DNA from: an uncultured Granulosicoccaceae bacterium
Lineage (GTDB): Bacteria > Pseudomonadota > Gammaproteobacteria > JABXHR01
Assembly: GCA_937921805.1 (NCBI GenBank)
Contig: CAKZUS010000210.1
Coordinates: forward strand, 1 to 14,615
DNA: 14,615 nt
Reading direction: 5' to 3'
This document shows, in pieces, positions 7,778 through 14,320 of this stretch; within the stretch, counting starts at the first letter, position 1, and every line of letters begins with the position of its first letter. The notes below the pieces were generated by a model. It did not search any database. It was not told the origin of the DNA and was given only the letters and a program-made list of their open reading frames with translations. The position numbers and the translations under genes are program-made.

Positions 7778-8250
7778 AATCAAGGAAGAACCCCGTGAAA
7801 TATTTACTGCTTCTCATTGCATTTTTGAATAGCCCCGTACTCGCTGATCGAGTCGTCAAAGTGATCGACGGGGATACCATCGACGTATTGACAGATAGCA
7901 ACGAGGTACTGCGTCTGCGTCTCAACGGAATTGATACACCTGAGCGCGGTGCCCCGTACTACCGCCGTGCGACACAAGCACTAGCCGATATGGTTGCAGG
8001 TCGAGAGGTTCGCTACGTTGCCGTAGAGCAGGATAGATATGGGCGATGGATCGCTGATATACATGTCGGTGAAGCCTGGGTCAATCGCTTTTTGGTCGAA
8101 CAAGGCATGGCCTGGGTGTATCGTCAATATACTGATGATGTGGACCTAATCGCCGCTGAGGCGGACGCTCGGGAGTTTGAGCGTGGGCTGTGGCCATTAC
8201 CCGAGGCGCAGCAGATCCCGCCTTGGGAGTGGCGCAGAGGAGCGCGCTAG
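7774..8250 (+). CDS. Exported thermonuclease-fold (SNase-like) nuclease
   Basis: A 158-residue protein with a signal peptide (basic MKSRKNPVK, hydrophobic LLLLIAFL, cleavage likely after PVLA, residue 24) followed by a complete staphylococcal-nuclease domain. Catalytic motifs are all present: IDGDT (31-35), R49 with GIDTPE (52-57) and DRYGR (87-91), matching Arg35, Asp40, Thr41, Glu43 and Arg87 of the family prototype. The C-terminus (IPPWEWRR) is usual for this bacterial subfamily. It is expected to cut DNA and RNA with Ca2+ in the periplasm or outside the cell. ATG 7774 is coupled to the previous stop (ATGA); GTG 7795 (MKYLLLL) has the better Shine-Dalgarno (AAGGA, 8 nt away) and is a real alternative. 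It is the last gene of the tail operon. Confidence 0.92.
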   Translation: MKSRKNPVKYLLLLIAFLNSPVLADRVVKVIDGDTIDVLTDSNEVLRLRLNGIDTPERGAPYYRRATQALADMVAGREVRYVAVEQDRYGRWIADIHVGEAWVNRFLVEQGMAWVYRQYTDDVDLIAAEADAREFERGLWPLPEAQQIPPWEWRRGAR

Positions 8251-8258
8251 CGCCTCTC
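8237..8258. terminator. Hairpin at the convergent gene ends
   Basis: A 9-bp stem (8237-8245 with 8250-8258, one G-T pair and one mismatch) closes a GCTA loop and spans the overlapping stop codons of the nuclease and DUF4942 genes. It could slow transcripts arriving from either side. There is no T-tract on either strand, so it is not a canonical intrinsic terminator. Confidence 0.35.
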
Positions 8259-9248
8259 TACGATTCCCGATAGTCCGGCTAATCTGAGCTCGTAGGACAC
8301 GTCAGAAGCCATGCGTGGCCGGTTTCCGTCCCAATTCACACCCAGCCTCTCAAATAGCACGGTTAATGCGGGGTCGTCTCGCTCAAAACCACGGTGGCAT
8401 ATGTACCACCCCGCATCGTCGCTCTGCACACCGAGCGAAAGCAATGCAATCCGGTTTTGATCACTCAGTCGCAAGCCTTCTAAGGCCTCCATAGGCTTCC
8501 AGTTCTTACCGGCCTTCGTTTCCCTGGGCAGAGCGAGAGGCATTCCCTGAGCGAGTAATTCGTTAAGTTGAGATGCCAGCGAGGGATGAATCTGCACGTG
8601 TATATTTCCGTTCTTGCAGGCCTTTACCTTCATTGATGCACCGTCGAAATAGACCCATTCCCCTGGTAAAAACTCCACGAGATATTGCATAAGCTGAGAG
8701 GTAGAGATGTCGCCGTCGTGAGGCTGCAGAAGCACCAGATTGATAAGCCTGCGAAGCGCATCAAACCCCGCATTGCCATGCCAGTAGTGCAACTGGTACC
8801 CGCTAATGATGAACCGCAATCCAAACCCTTTCGCCTCGTTTGTTTTGTGTCGTGGCTTGATCTTGTCCCACACCTCAAGCGCCAAGTCGACCATGTGTTG
8901 GCTCCGGTTTTCGTAGATGTCTTGGGCGGTACCTGCAATAGCATCGAGCGTGAATTCTGGAGTTGTGCGCGTCTCTATGGCCTCGTTCCACCGCTCACGC
9001 TGTGCAGTTGGAAGTCGGTTAAGTAGTGGTGTGGCGCTGGCTAAACGGCGCCAGTACTCTGAATCTATTTCTTTGCGAAAATCTCCCGTTGTCCGTAGTG
9101 TTTTGTATTGCTCTTGCTCCACAACAAATCGCAGCACATCCACCTTATCTTGAAGCAAATTCGAAAGACTTTGGCATGTCTGCATATCCCTTTCGCGGTC
9201 ACGTAAAAGCTGGGTCACTATGCTTTGGTCATTCACTGAAATTTGCAT
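8247..9248 (-). CDS. DUF4942 domain protein
   Basis: A 333-residue protein. After an N-terminal helical region, residues 61-185 match what I know of DUF4942: EYWRRLAS (64-71), RERWNEAIETRTTPEFT (83-99) and KTNEAKGFGLRFIISGYQLHYW (135-155). DUF4942 is found on plasmids, integrative elements and phages, sometimes fused to methyltransferases; its function is unknown and no methyltransferase motif is seen here. GGAG lies 6 nt before the ATG. The gene is read from a promoter at 9275-9302 that carries an operator-like repeat, and its TAG overlaps the TAG of the nuclease gene across a CTAG. A role in element control or DNA handling is a guess from its regulated position. Confidence 0.78.
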   Translation of the reverse strand: MQISVNDQSIVTQLLRDRERDMQTCQSLSNLLQDKVDVLRFVVEQEQYKTLRTTGDFRKEIDSEYWRRLASATPLLNRLPTAQRERWNEAIETRTTPEFTLDAIAGTAQDIYENRSQHMVDLALEVWDKIKPRHKTNEAKGFGLRFIISGYQLHYWHGNAGFDALRRLINLVLLQPHDGDISTSQLMQYLVEFLPGEWVYFDGASMKVKACKNGNIHVQIHPSLASQLNELLAQGMPLALPRETKAGKNWKPMEALEGLRLSDQNRIALLSLGVQSDDAGWYICHRGFERDDPALTVLFERLGVNWDGNRPRMASDVSYELRLAGLSGIVERR

Positions 9249-9274
9249 GATCTTCTCCGTTGCTTGTTAGATAC

Positions 9275-9302
9275 ATAATAGCACCAAACGCGCTATTATC
9301 AA
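9275..9302 (-). promoter_or_regulatory. Promoter and operator for the DUF4942 gene
   Basis: On the minus strand, TTGATA (-35, 9297-9302) and TATTAT (-10, 9275-9280) are separated by 16 nt. An exact 8-bp inverted repeat, ATAATAGC and GCTATTAT with a 9-nt spacer (9275-9299), fills the spacer and forms the -10 box, so a dimeric repressor bound here would block polymerase. The predicted start of transcription leaves a leader of about 20 nt. Confidence 0.72.
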
Positions 9303-9336
9303 TATATGAAACAGCGTATAAAAAACCTATTTTAGC

Positions 9337-9365
9337 TTGACATATAGCACCAAACGCGCTATTAT
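9337..9365 (+). promoter_or_regulatory. Promoter and operator for the small-gene operon
   Basis: A consensus TTGACA (-35, 9337-9342) and TATTAT (-10, 9360-9365) are spaced by exactly 17 nt. The spacer and -10 box contain a second copy of the operator (9344-9365), identical over 22 bp to the copy at 9278-9299. The repeat arms ATAGC and GCTAT flank ACCAAACGC. This should be a strong promoter when the site is empty. Confidence 0.78.
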
Positions 9366-9377
9366 ATATACAAGTGA

Positions 9378-9392
9378 GAGGCAACGGGCCTC
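9378..9392 (+). other. Leader hairpin before the 56-residue gene
   Basis: GAGGC (9378-9382) and GCCTC (9388-9392) form a perfect 5-bp stem with a 5-nt loop, starting a few bases after the predicted transcription start and ending 8 nt before the GGAG ribosome site. It could protect the 5' end or modulate initiation. Confidence 0.4.
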
Positions 9393-9410
9393 CACAAGAC
9401 GGAGATAAAC

Positions 9411-9581
9411 ATGCAACATCTTGACAACGCCATCGCCCCTGTCTTCCCTACCGCTCCAGCCTACTTTGGCGACGCTGAGACCAGCGCGGAAATCGCCGCT
9501 GAATTGCTCTCTCGCTTGACGGATGCGGACCTTCTCGAAATTATCGAAGAGGAATTGGGTTCCCGGGATCTCTCCTTATAG
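9411..9581 (+). CDS. Small acidic protein, first gene of the control operon
   Basis: A 56-residue open frame starting MQHLDNAIAP and ending LGSRDLSL. It is supported by GGAG (9401-9404) 6 nt before the ATG, by a consensus promoter upstream and by a Shine-Dalgarno context very like that of the divergent DUF4942 gene (ACGGAGA). The protein is strongly acidic, and the C-terminal half (SAEIAAELLSRLTDADLLEI) should be an amphipathic helix. No known domain is recognised. As the promoter-proximal gene it could be an antirepressor, an accessory regulator or a small anti-host protein; none is shown. Confidence 0.7.
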   Translation: MQHLDNAIAPVFPTAPAYFGDAETSAEIAAELLSRLTDADLLEIIEEELGSRDLSL

Positions 9582-9593
9582 GGGAGGGTGTGA

Positions 9594-9609
9594 CGGGGCT
9601 TCGGCCCCG
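9594..9609 (+). other. TTCG-tetraloop hairpin between first and second genes
   Basis: CGGGGC and GCCCCG pair perfectly around a TTCG loop, a very stable RNA hairpin, 12 nt after the stop of the 56-residue gene. No T-run follows, so it is probably an mRNA processing or stability element, or an attenuating barrier, and not a full terminator. Confidence 0.6.
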
Positions 9610-9651
9610 CTCAGGCGGCGTAAACAAGATGGTGTACAGACAGGCACCACT

Positions 9652-10107
9652 ATGATGATACTCATCACCCCAGAGCTACAGGTACACCGAGCGGATAGCG
9701 TAGAGGCCTTGATACAGGCCGCAGACCTGCCCGAATCGGTCACAGATCAAGCGACCTTACACGCCTACCTTAAAGACAAGCCGGTACCCGCAGGGCTGTT
9801 TGACTCGGAGAGGGATTTGCGGATTGCGTTTGAGCTTGAAGAGAAAAGAACAGGCGCAGCCAGTGCGCGCAAAGCAATACGTCGCTACATGTCTCAGAAT
9901 GGACTGAGCGGCGCGCAAATGGCGCAAATCCTGGGCTACGAGAAGCCTGGATCAAAAACCAACGGGGGGACGATTCGGCGGATTTTGAACGAAGACCCTG
10001 CAAAGGGTAGGGAGATCACCGGCCCCGCCCTCGTGGCGCTCGCACTTACCTTAAAATATGGTCACGAGCATGACCCTAGGAAAATAGTCGATGACTACGC
10101 ACACTAG
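9652..10107 (+). CDS. Probable helix-turn-helix DNA-binding protein
   Basis: A 151-residue protein starting MMILITPELQ. ATG 9652 is preferred because the frame upstream runs through the 56-residue gene and the TTCG hairpin; an AGG (9642-9644) lies 7 nt before it, in the loop of a TGGTG/CACCA inverted repeat (9630-9649) that may hide the site. The N-terminal half is acidic and helical. Residues about 77-137 (RRYMSQNGLSGAQMAQILGY, then GGTIRRILN) have the spacing of a helix-turn-helix of the XRE/Cro kind, with an insert between the recognition helices. It is a candidate for the repressor of the two upstream operators. Its 3' end overlaps the next gene by 17 nt. Confidence 0.65.
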   Translation: MMILITPELQVHRADSVEALIQAADLPESVTDQATLHAYLKDKPVPAGLFDSERDLRIAFELEEKRTGAASARKAIRRYMSQNGLSGAQMAQILGYEKPGSKTNGGTIRRILNEDPAKGREITGPALVALALTLKYGHEHDPRKIVDDYAH

Positions 10108-10297
10108 CGGGCTGGTCTGGGCGGTTCTGCGCAAAAATAAATGGGATGCTACGACCTTGCGCGAAGCTCTTCAAAATCGAGGGCACGACGTGCCTATCTC
10201 GCTCGTAAAACGCTGGACACTGGGAGAAGAGCAGCGCAAATACCGTCAGCCTGACGAGAGTGCTTGCGAGCATTTGCAGGCGCTTTACGATGAATGA
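10091..10297 (+). CDS. Small basic protein, possible helix-turn-helix regulator
   Basis: A 68-residue protein beginning MTTHTSGLVW, starting inside the 3' end of the previous gene in another frame (17-nt overlap). The order VWAVLRKNKWDATTLREALQNRG, then ISLVKRWTLGEEQRKYR and a C-terminal helix ending LQALYDE, looks like a compact Cro-like or MerR-like helix-turn-helix, but I cannot assign a family. Co-transcription with the 9652-10107 gene would suit a repressor and accessory-regulator pair. Confidence 0.6.
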   Translation: MTTHTSGLVWAVLRKNKWDATTLREALQNRGHDVPISLVKRWTLGEEQRKYRQPDESACEHLQALYDE

Positions 10298-10310
10298 AGG
10301 AGCGGAATCT

Positions 10311-10514
10311 ATGAAAGGCTACCAAAAAGAGTTTGGTCAGCTACAGCAACAGTTGAAGGACAAGGGGCCGGAGCGCATGCGTAGCCCACGCCCGTCTTCC
10401 GCGAGTGATTCTGTCCCCTTCAACGGCTATAACTCGCTGTTTCCGCAAGTGCCGGTTACCGTGCCGTCTATCCATACGATTCGCGGTATTGAGCAGTTTT
10501 TCAAGGCGAAGTAA
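10311..10514 (+). CDS. Hypothetical small protein, end of control operon
   Basis: A 67-residue protein starting MKGYQKEFGQ. ATG 10311 is chosen because AAGGAG (10297-10302) sits 8 nt upstream; an in-frame ATG at 10290 lies inside the preceding gene and lacks a ribosome site. The N-terminal third is a Gln/Lys-rich helix, the middle is Pro/Ser-rich and probably disordered, and the C-terminus (SIHTIRGIEQFFKAK) is a short basic helix. No function can be assigned. Confidence 0.65.
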   Translation: MKGYQKEFGQLQQQLKDKGPERMRSPRPSSASDSVPFNGYNSLFPQVPVTVPSIHTIRGIEQFFKAK

Positions 10515-10601
10515 TCAAGCGCAGTATCTGGGAGAGCGTAGCTAAGAAAGCGCAAGAAAGAAATTAAGCAAGAACGAAAGACTACGAACGAAAGAGCGTG
10601 G
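10515..10601. other. Purine-rich convergent intergenic with direct repeats
   Basis: No gene is visible. AGAGCGTRGCTA occurs twice (10533-10544 and 10593-10604), 60 bp apart, and GAACGAAAGA occurs twice within 24 bp (10572-10581, 10586-10595). The plus strand is A/G-rich. There is no clear intrinsic terminator, although operons converge here from both sides. Confidence 0.5.
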
Positions 10602-11099
10602 CTACCGGTAACGTTTCGGCGATGCCATCCACTCACGACGGCTCCATCGGCCGCGCCGCCATCGTTGCGCGCTCGCCATGGCGGAAGTATATCGGGCCTT
10701 GTCTCGCTTTTTGACATAGCGCGGGTCGAGCGTGCCGACGCCAGCCTTAAGCATCACGCGGATATAGTCCCGATTGAGCCATATGCTCCTAATTTTGGCC
10801 TCTTTTCGTCCATAGGCGCCTGACTTGATCTCTGCCAGTCGCCAGTATTTCCCGCCCATTTTGCGCTGCACCCATTGCTTGGCCCACTGCCCCCCGGGCT
10901 GGCGTAGTTCGTTGGCGTCCATCGCGTAAAACCGAACCCTAACTTTTCCCCAGTATCGAGAAAGTAGGGGCGGGGAGAAGTCCACCGTATCGCCGTCGAT
11001 GACGCGTGTGGCTCGCCAGAAGAAAAGGCGCTGTATGAGTTTGTAGAGCACATACAAGCCGACGTAGTACGCGACGTAGTACCAATAATCGGCTTGCAT
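10602..11099 (-). CDS. Membrane-anchored thermonuclease-fold nuclease
   Basis: A 165-residue protein with an aromatic hydrophobic N-terminus (residues 4-28, Tyr/Trp/Phe-rich) that looks like a single membrane anchor, followed by a nuclease domain of the staphylococcal type. VIDGDT (33-38), R56, D61, E64 and YGR (R98) line up with the catalytic Arg35, Asp40, Glu43 and Arg87. The usual DTPE is changed to DANE, so Thr41 is replaced by Ala. The C-terminus is very basic (RWRRGRWSRREW) and could bind DNA. Its ATG overlaps the stop of the translocase gene (TAATG), tying the two proteins in one operon. It differs from the nuclease at 7774-8250 by keeping a membrane anchor and lacking a cleavable signal. 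Confidence 0.82.
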   Translation of the reverse strand: MQADYWYYVAYYVGLYVLYKLIQRLFFWRATRVIDGDTVDFSPPLLSRYWGKVRVRFYAMDANELRQPGGQWAKQWVQRKMGGKYWRLAEIKSGAYGRKEAKIRSIWLNRDYIRVMLKAGVGTLDPRYVKKRDKARYTSAMASAQRWRRGRWSRREWMASPKRYR

Positions 11100-12949
11100 T
11101 AGGCGGCCTTTTTGATTGTGGTGACTAGCGGCGACTGTAACCGGTGCTCGCTTCCGCCAGAGACGTAGATCATGTCTCCGTTACCTTTTAAGTTAATCGC
11201 TTCGGGGGCATTGACCATCATGGCCTCACCTTTTTGAGGTAGGCGGAAGATACATTTGGTGGTCATGGCGCCGCGTAGCTCCTTGGGTAGATTTTCATCG
11301 CTAGGGCGCTGCGTGCCGATAAAGAGCAAAAATCCATAGCTTCGGGCAACTTTGGCGATGCCTTGGGCGACTTTGTTGAGAAACTTTCCCGTAGTGAGCT
11401 TGCGCAAGGCATCGGGCGAGTCAATTTCCTCATACTCGGAGTCTTCGCCCCGAGGCGCGGCCATATAGAGTTCAATCAGTGCATCGTTGGGGCGGCCCCC
11501 GCCGTTTTCTTCGATGATGGCGCTCCACTCATCAGCTACAAAGCATGTATAGGGGCATTGCACCCCCATTTTGTGGAGATCCACAATGCTACTTACGCCG
11601 TGCTTGATAATCAGGGCGGTGACTTTTGCGTGGTGTTCCGTCCAGTACAGCAGCAGCTTTGCAGCGACGTTGGCGGCATTTGCCGATATATCCGTGCTGG
11701 GAAAGTGCGGGCCACCAATCCACGGCGCAAAATCGGGGGAGTTCGCTTTGCCATCGCTAACGATAATCTGGAGGCGTTCGGGCGGAGATGCTGCAATCAT
11801 TGACAGCAGCGTGGCTTTCATACTGTTGGTTTTCCCCCCTCCCGTCCCGCCACAATAAAACAAATGCGGCGTATCACTGGTGCCGATCCTTGCCACATGC
11901 ACTCCACCTGATTCGTGGCAACCGATGATTGCAGGCAGTCCCCCCGCGTTTTGCGCCTTGGCGGCCTGAAATTCTGGGCTTTTCAGCGCATCCTCAAGCT
12001 GGAATGTCTTGATATCGCTACGCGGCCGTGGCACAGCCAAGCAAACATGGCCTGGGTGTTCGGGGTGGTCGTCGATAGCCGATAAAGTCAAATTAGCGCG
12101 GCAGTCTTTGGGCAGGATCGCTGCAATTTTGTTTGCTACATCGGGCAAGGCCGCTTTGATGGTTTTGATTTTGACATGCGGACCCGGGGCCATGACAAAG
12201 AGCCAGCGGCGGCGCTCTGTGAGTTTTTGCTTAACAGCCAACTCGACGTCGTGGGCTGAAAAAGCGGCCTGGATGGCGTGGAAATCTTTTGGCGTTGTCC
12301 GCCGCTTGGGCTGTGGCTTTGGGGTTGTGATAATCGGTTTTTTTGCAGCAAACAGGGCCTTAATAAATACCCACACAAACCGCAAGGACAGCCCCAGTCG
12401 TTGAGTAATCAGCCAGCCAATCAGCGCAGGCTTAGCAAGCACAAGTGACAGGTGTTGCCACAATCCAGCACCCGCGACGATGACAAGCACAAGCAGCGGC
12501 AGGGGCGCGGCGTTGCCGTACTGCAAAGATGCGCGCGCGACGAATCGCCCCACCGCTCCCGCTTCGCTCGGGTCAATCAGGCCAATCAGGCCACACAACG
12601 CACACACCAGCGCCAAGAAAACCCATTTTTCAACGAGCCGTAACGGCGTGCCATGCAAGACGCTTAGCAACGCAACCGGCGGCGCCAAGACAAGCAGGAA
12701 CGTACCAACAGGGCCGACGTAGTGCAACAGATACGACAGCAGCGGCGTGAAGAGCAAGCCTGAAAAGCAGGCGATATTGCACAAAAAAAGGAGAGTTAGC
12801 TGCGAGTCTTGTGCAACTTTGCCTGTTTTGCGGGGCTTTATGGTCGGTATCGGCTTAGCCGTAGCCCGTTGCGCGCTGGCTGGATTAGCCTTGGCGGCGG
12901 CTGTTAATTGCTGGATGGTCTGGTTTTGTCGGTGCACATATAAAGGCAT
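11099..12949 (-). CDS. FtsK/SpoIIIE-type membrane DNA translocase
   Basis: A 616-residue ATPase. Residues 1-50 are a basic, disordered cytoplasmic leader. About four hydrophobic segments follow (51-75, 81-100, 108-125, 149-167), then a basic linker and the motor. The motor has Walker A GGTGGGKT (367-374), Walker B CFVADE (469-474), TQRPS (546-550) and a C-terminal GNGDMIYVSGG, the order seen in FtsK/SpoIIIE. The protein stops there: the winged-helix gamma domain that reads host orienting sequences in chromosomal FtsK is absent. It is expected to pump double-stranded DNA at the inner membrane. It starts immediately after the stop of the upstream gene (TAGATG), and its stop overlaps the nuclease start. 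Phage, plasmid and conjugative elements carry such proteins; the role here is not shown. Confidence 0.9.
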   Translation of the reverse strand: MPLYVHRQNQTIQQLTAAAKANPASAQRATAKPIPTIKPRKTGKVAQDSQLTLLFLCNIACFSGLLFTPLLSYLLHYVGPVGTFLLVLAPPVALLSVLHGTPLRLVEKWVFLALVCALCGLIGLIDPSEAGAVGRFVARASLQYGNAAPLPLLVLVIVAGAGLWQHLSLVLAKPALIGWLITQRLGLSLRFVWVFIKALFAAKKPIITTPKPQPKRRTTPKDFHAIQAAFSAHDVELAVKQKLTERRRWLFVMAPGPHVKIKTIKAALPDVANKIAAILPKDCRANLTLSAIDDHPEHPGHVCLAVPRPRSDIKTFQLEDALKSPEFQAAKAQNAGGLPAIIGCHESGGVHVARIGTSDTPHLFYCGGTGGGKTNSMKATLLSMIAASPPERLQIIVSDGKANSPDFAPWIGGPHFPSTDISANAANVAAKLLLYWTEHHAKVTALIIKHGVSSIVDLHKMGVQCPYTCFVADEWSAIIEENGGGRPNDALIELYMAAPRGEDSEYEEIDSPDALRKLTTGKFLNKVAQGIAKVARSYGFLLFIGTQRPSDENLPKELRGAMTTKCIFRLPQKGEAMMVNAPEAINLKGNGDMIYVSGGSEHRLQSPLVTTIKKAA

Positions 12950-14320
12950 CTACGCGGCCTCACTGGGTTTGCTGTCGGTGTCTGTTGTCTCTTGCACGGC
13001 CTCTGGCTCTGCCATTACGGGCGCTGGCTCTGGAGTCTCTGCGAGTCCTTCGAGCCAATCGTTACCCGTGTCTTTGTTGGCGTCGCTCTCAATCGCCAAA
13101 ATTTCGCCCCCGCTGATTTCCTGGAGTTCTTGCAGTGCTGGCAAGTCTTCGGGGGTTGCTGATATCACAACATCGCCCGCTTCCAGTGCGTCGAAGTGCA
13201 CTTGATCAAACTGCGCCAGCTCTTCGGGCGGCGTGTTGGCGATTGCCATTAGCTGTTCGGGGGTGGCGTGATCGAGCATTGCTAGATGCTCAGGGGGCCA
13301 CATTTGGATCGCTGCCCATTGTTCGGGCGTGATCTCAAAATCGTCATCGACTAGCTCGCCTTCATAGATCCGGTCTATTTCCTCTAGCGGCGGCGCGGCC
13401 TGGGGGGCGGGCGGGGTAGCGGGCTGGCGTGTTTGCGCGCGTGCGGATGAGTAGGCGTCGCTGACTTTGTATGCTGCCGAAAGCACGGCACTGCTAAGCA
13501 TTGCGCCATAATCGCGCCGTGGCTTAGTAGTGGCCTCTGTTTTTGGCTGGGGTTTGGCTTGCGGTTTGGCTCTGTGTCGTGCGCGTATTGCCTCAATCTC
13601 TACCGATGCTCTACTTTCCGCCAGACTCCGAGCACTGGCGCGCGCGGCTGTTTGGCGGGCCTGGGCTTTGCGCTCGGGAGCTGGGGCCGCTGTTTTTGGG
13701 GCTGGCTTTGGCGTTGCGCGGCGGCTTGCCTGGGTGACAGGTTGCGCGGTGCGCTGTTGCTGGACGGCCTGGACCTTTGGGACTGCCTGGACCTGTCGGA
13801 CTGCCTTAGCAGGCGCGGCGGCTGGCGCGGATTTGCTGACCTGGGCAGCGCGTGGAGTTTCTGCGCGGGCCGGTGCGGTTGTGTGCGCGACGACTTGGCG
13901 CGGCTGTCGCGCTGGTGTTGGCGCGGATCTTTGCGCCTCGACGGGGCTTGACTGATACGAGCGCGCGCTTATCTGCTCGACATGCTGAGCCGGTGCGCTA
14001 CGCTCAAGCGGTTGTGACTGGCTCTCTGCATAGCCCGCGGCAATCTCAATCGGCTGACGCTCTGCGCAGCTTGCCCCGCCGTCGCTGGTCTGTATCGAGC
14101 ATTTGCGCGCGCAAGCACAGGCACAGCAACCCGCGCCACTTGGCGCAGCGAGTGAAAGGGCACGGTCGAGTGCTTCGCCACTGGTTGGCATTGGCTCCGA
14201 TTTTGCGCCAGCGCCGCAAGACATGCACTGAAACTCGCAGCACCATTGCGACGAAAAAAGCGGTTGCCAGAGCCTCGGGGCGGGTACGAGCTGCTTGTTA
14301 CAAGCGGGGCAATTGCTCAC
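12950..14320 (-). CDS. Cys-rich, Ala/Pro-rich protein with 11-residue repeats
   Basis: A 456-residue protein from a GTG start overlapping the upstream stop (GTGA). The N-terminus has CPAC (4-7) and CMSC (32-35), consistent with a zinc ribbon, with extra cysteines at 65-85 (CCACAC). Residues about 100-265 are Ala/Gln/Pro/Arg-rich and probably disordered. The acidic C-terminal third contains five units of about 11 residues with TPEQ or PPEE at the start of each (from 330: TPEQWAAIQMW, PPEHLAMLDHA, TPEQLMAIANT, PPEELAQFDQV; then TPEDLPALQEL at 389). No membrane helix or enzyme motif is seen. Position in front of the translocase suggests an adaptor that binds nucleic acid or protein and connects to the motor. 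I do not recognise the family. Confidence 0.68.
   Translation of the reverse strand: MSNCPACNKQLVPAPRLWQPLFSSQWCCEFQCMSCGAGAKSEPMPTSGEALDRALSLAAPSGAGCCACACARKCSIQTSDGGASCAERQPIEIAAGYAESQSQPLERSAPAQHVEQISARSYQSSPVEAQRSAPTPARQPRQVVAHTTAPARAETPRAAQVSKSAPAAAPAKAVRQVQAVPKVQAVQQQRTAQPVTQASRRATPKPAPKTAAPAPERKAQARQTAARASARSLAESRASVEIEAIRARHRAKPQAKPQPKTEATTKPRRDYGAMLSSAVLSAAYKVSDAYSSARAQTRQPATPPAPQAAPPLEEIDRIYEGELVDDDFEITPEQWAAIQMWPPEHLAMLDHATPEQLMAIANTPPEELAQFDQVHFDALEAGDVVISATPEDLPALQELQEISGGEILAIESDANKDTGNDWLEGLAETPEPAPVMAEPEAVQETTDTDSKPSEAA

Noticed and set aside
9278..9365. Two identical 22-bp repeats considered as a minimal CRISPR array
   Set aside because: There are only two copies, no cas genes, and both copies coincide with promoter spacers and -10 boxes, so they are better read as operators.
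9594..9609. TTCG hairpin considered as an intrinsic terminator
   Set aside because: No T-run follows the stem, and three more genes in the same direction continue downstream.
11099..12949. The ATPase considered as a filamentous-phage assembly protein (Zot/pI) or a coupling protein of VirD4 type
   Set aside because: The N-terminal multi-helix membrane region, TQRPS motif and GNGDMIY segment fit FtsK/SpoIIIE better; Zot/pI has its ATPase domain ahead of a single membrane helix.
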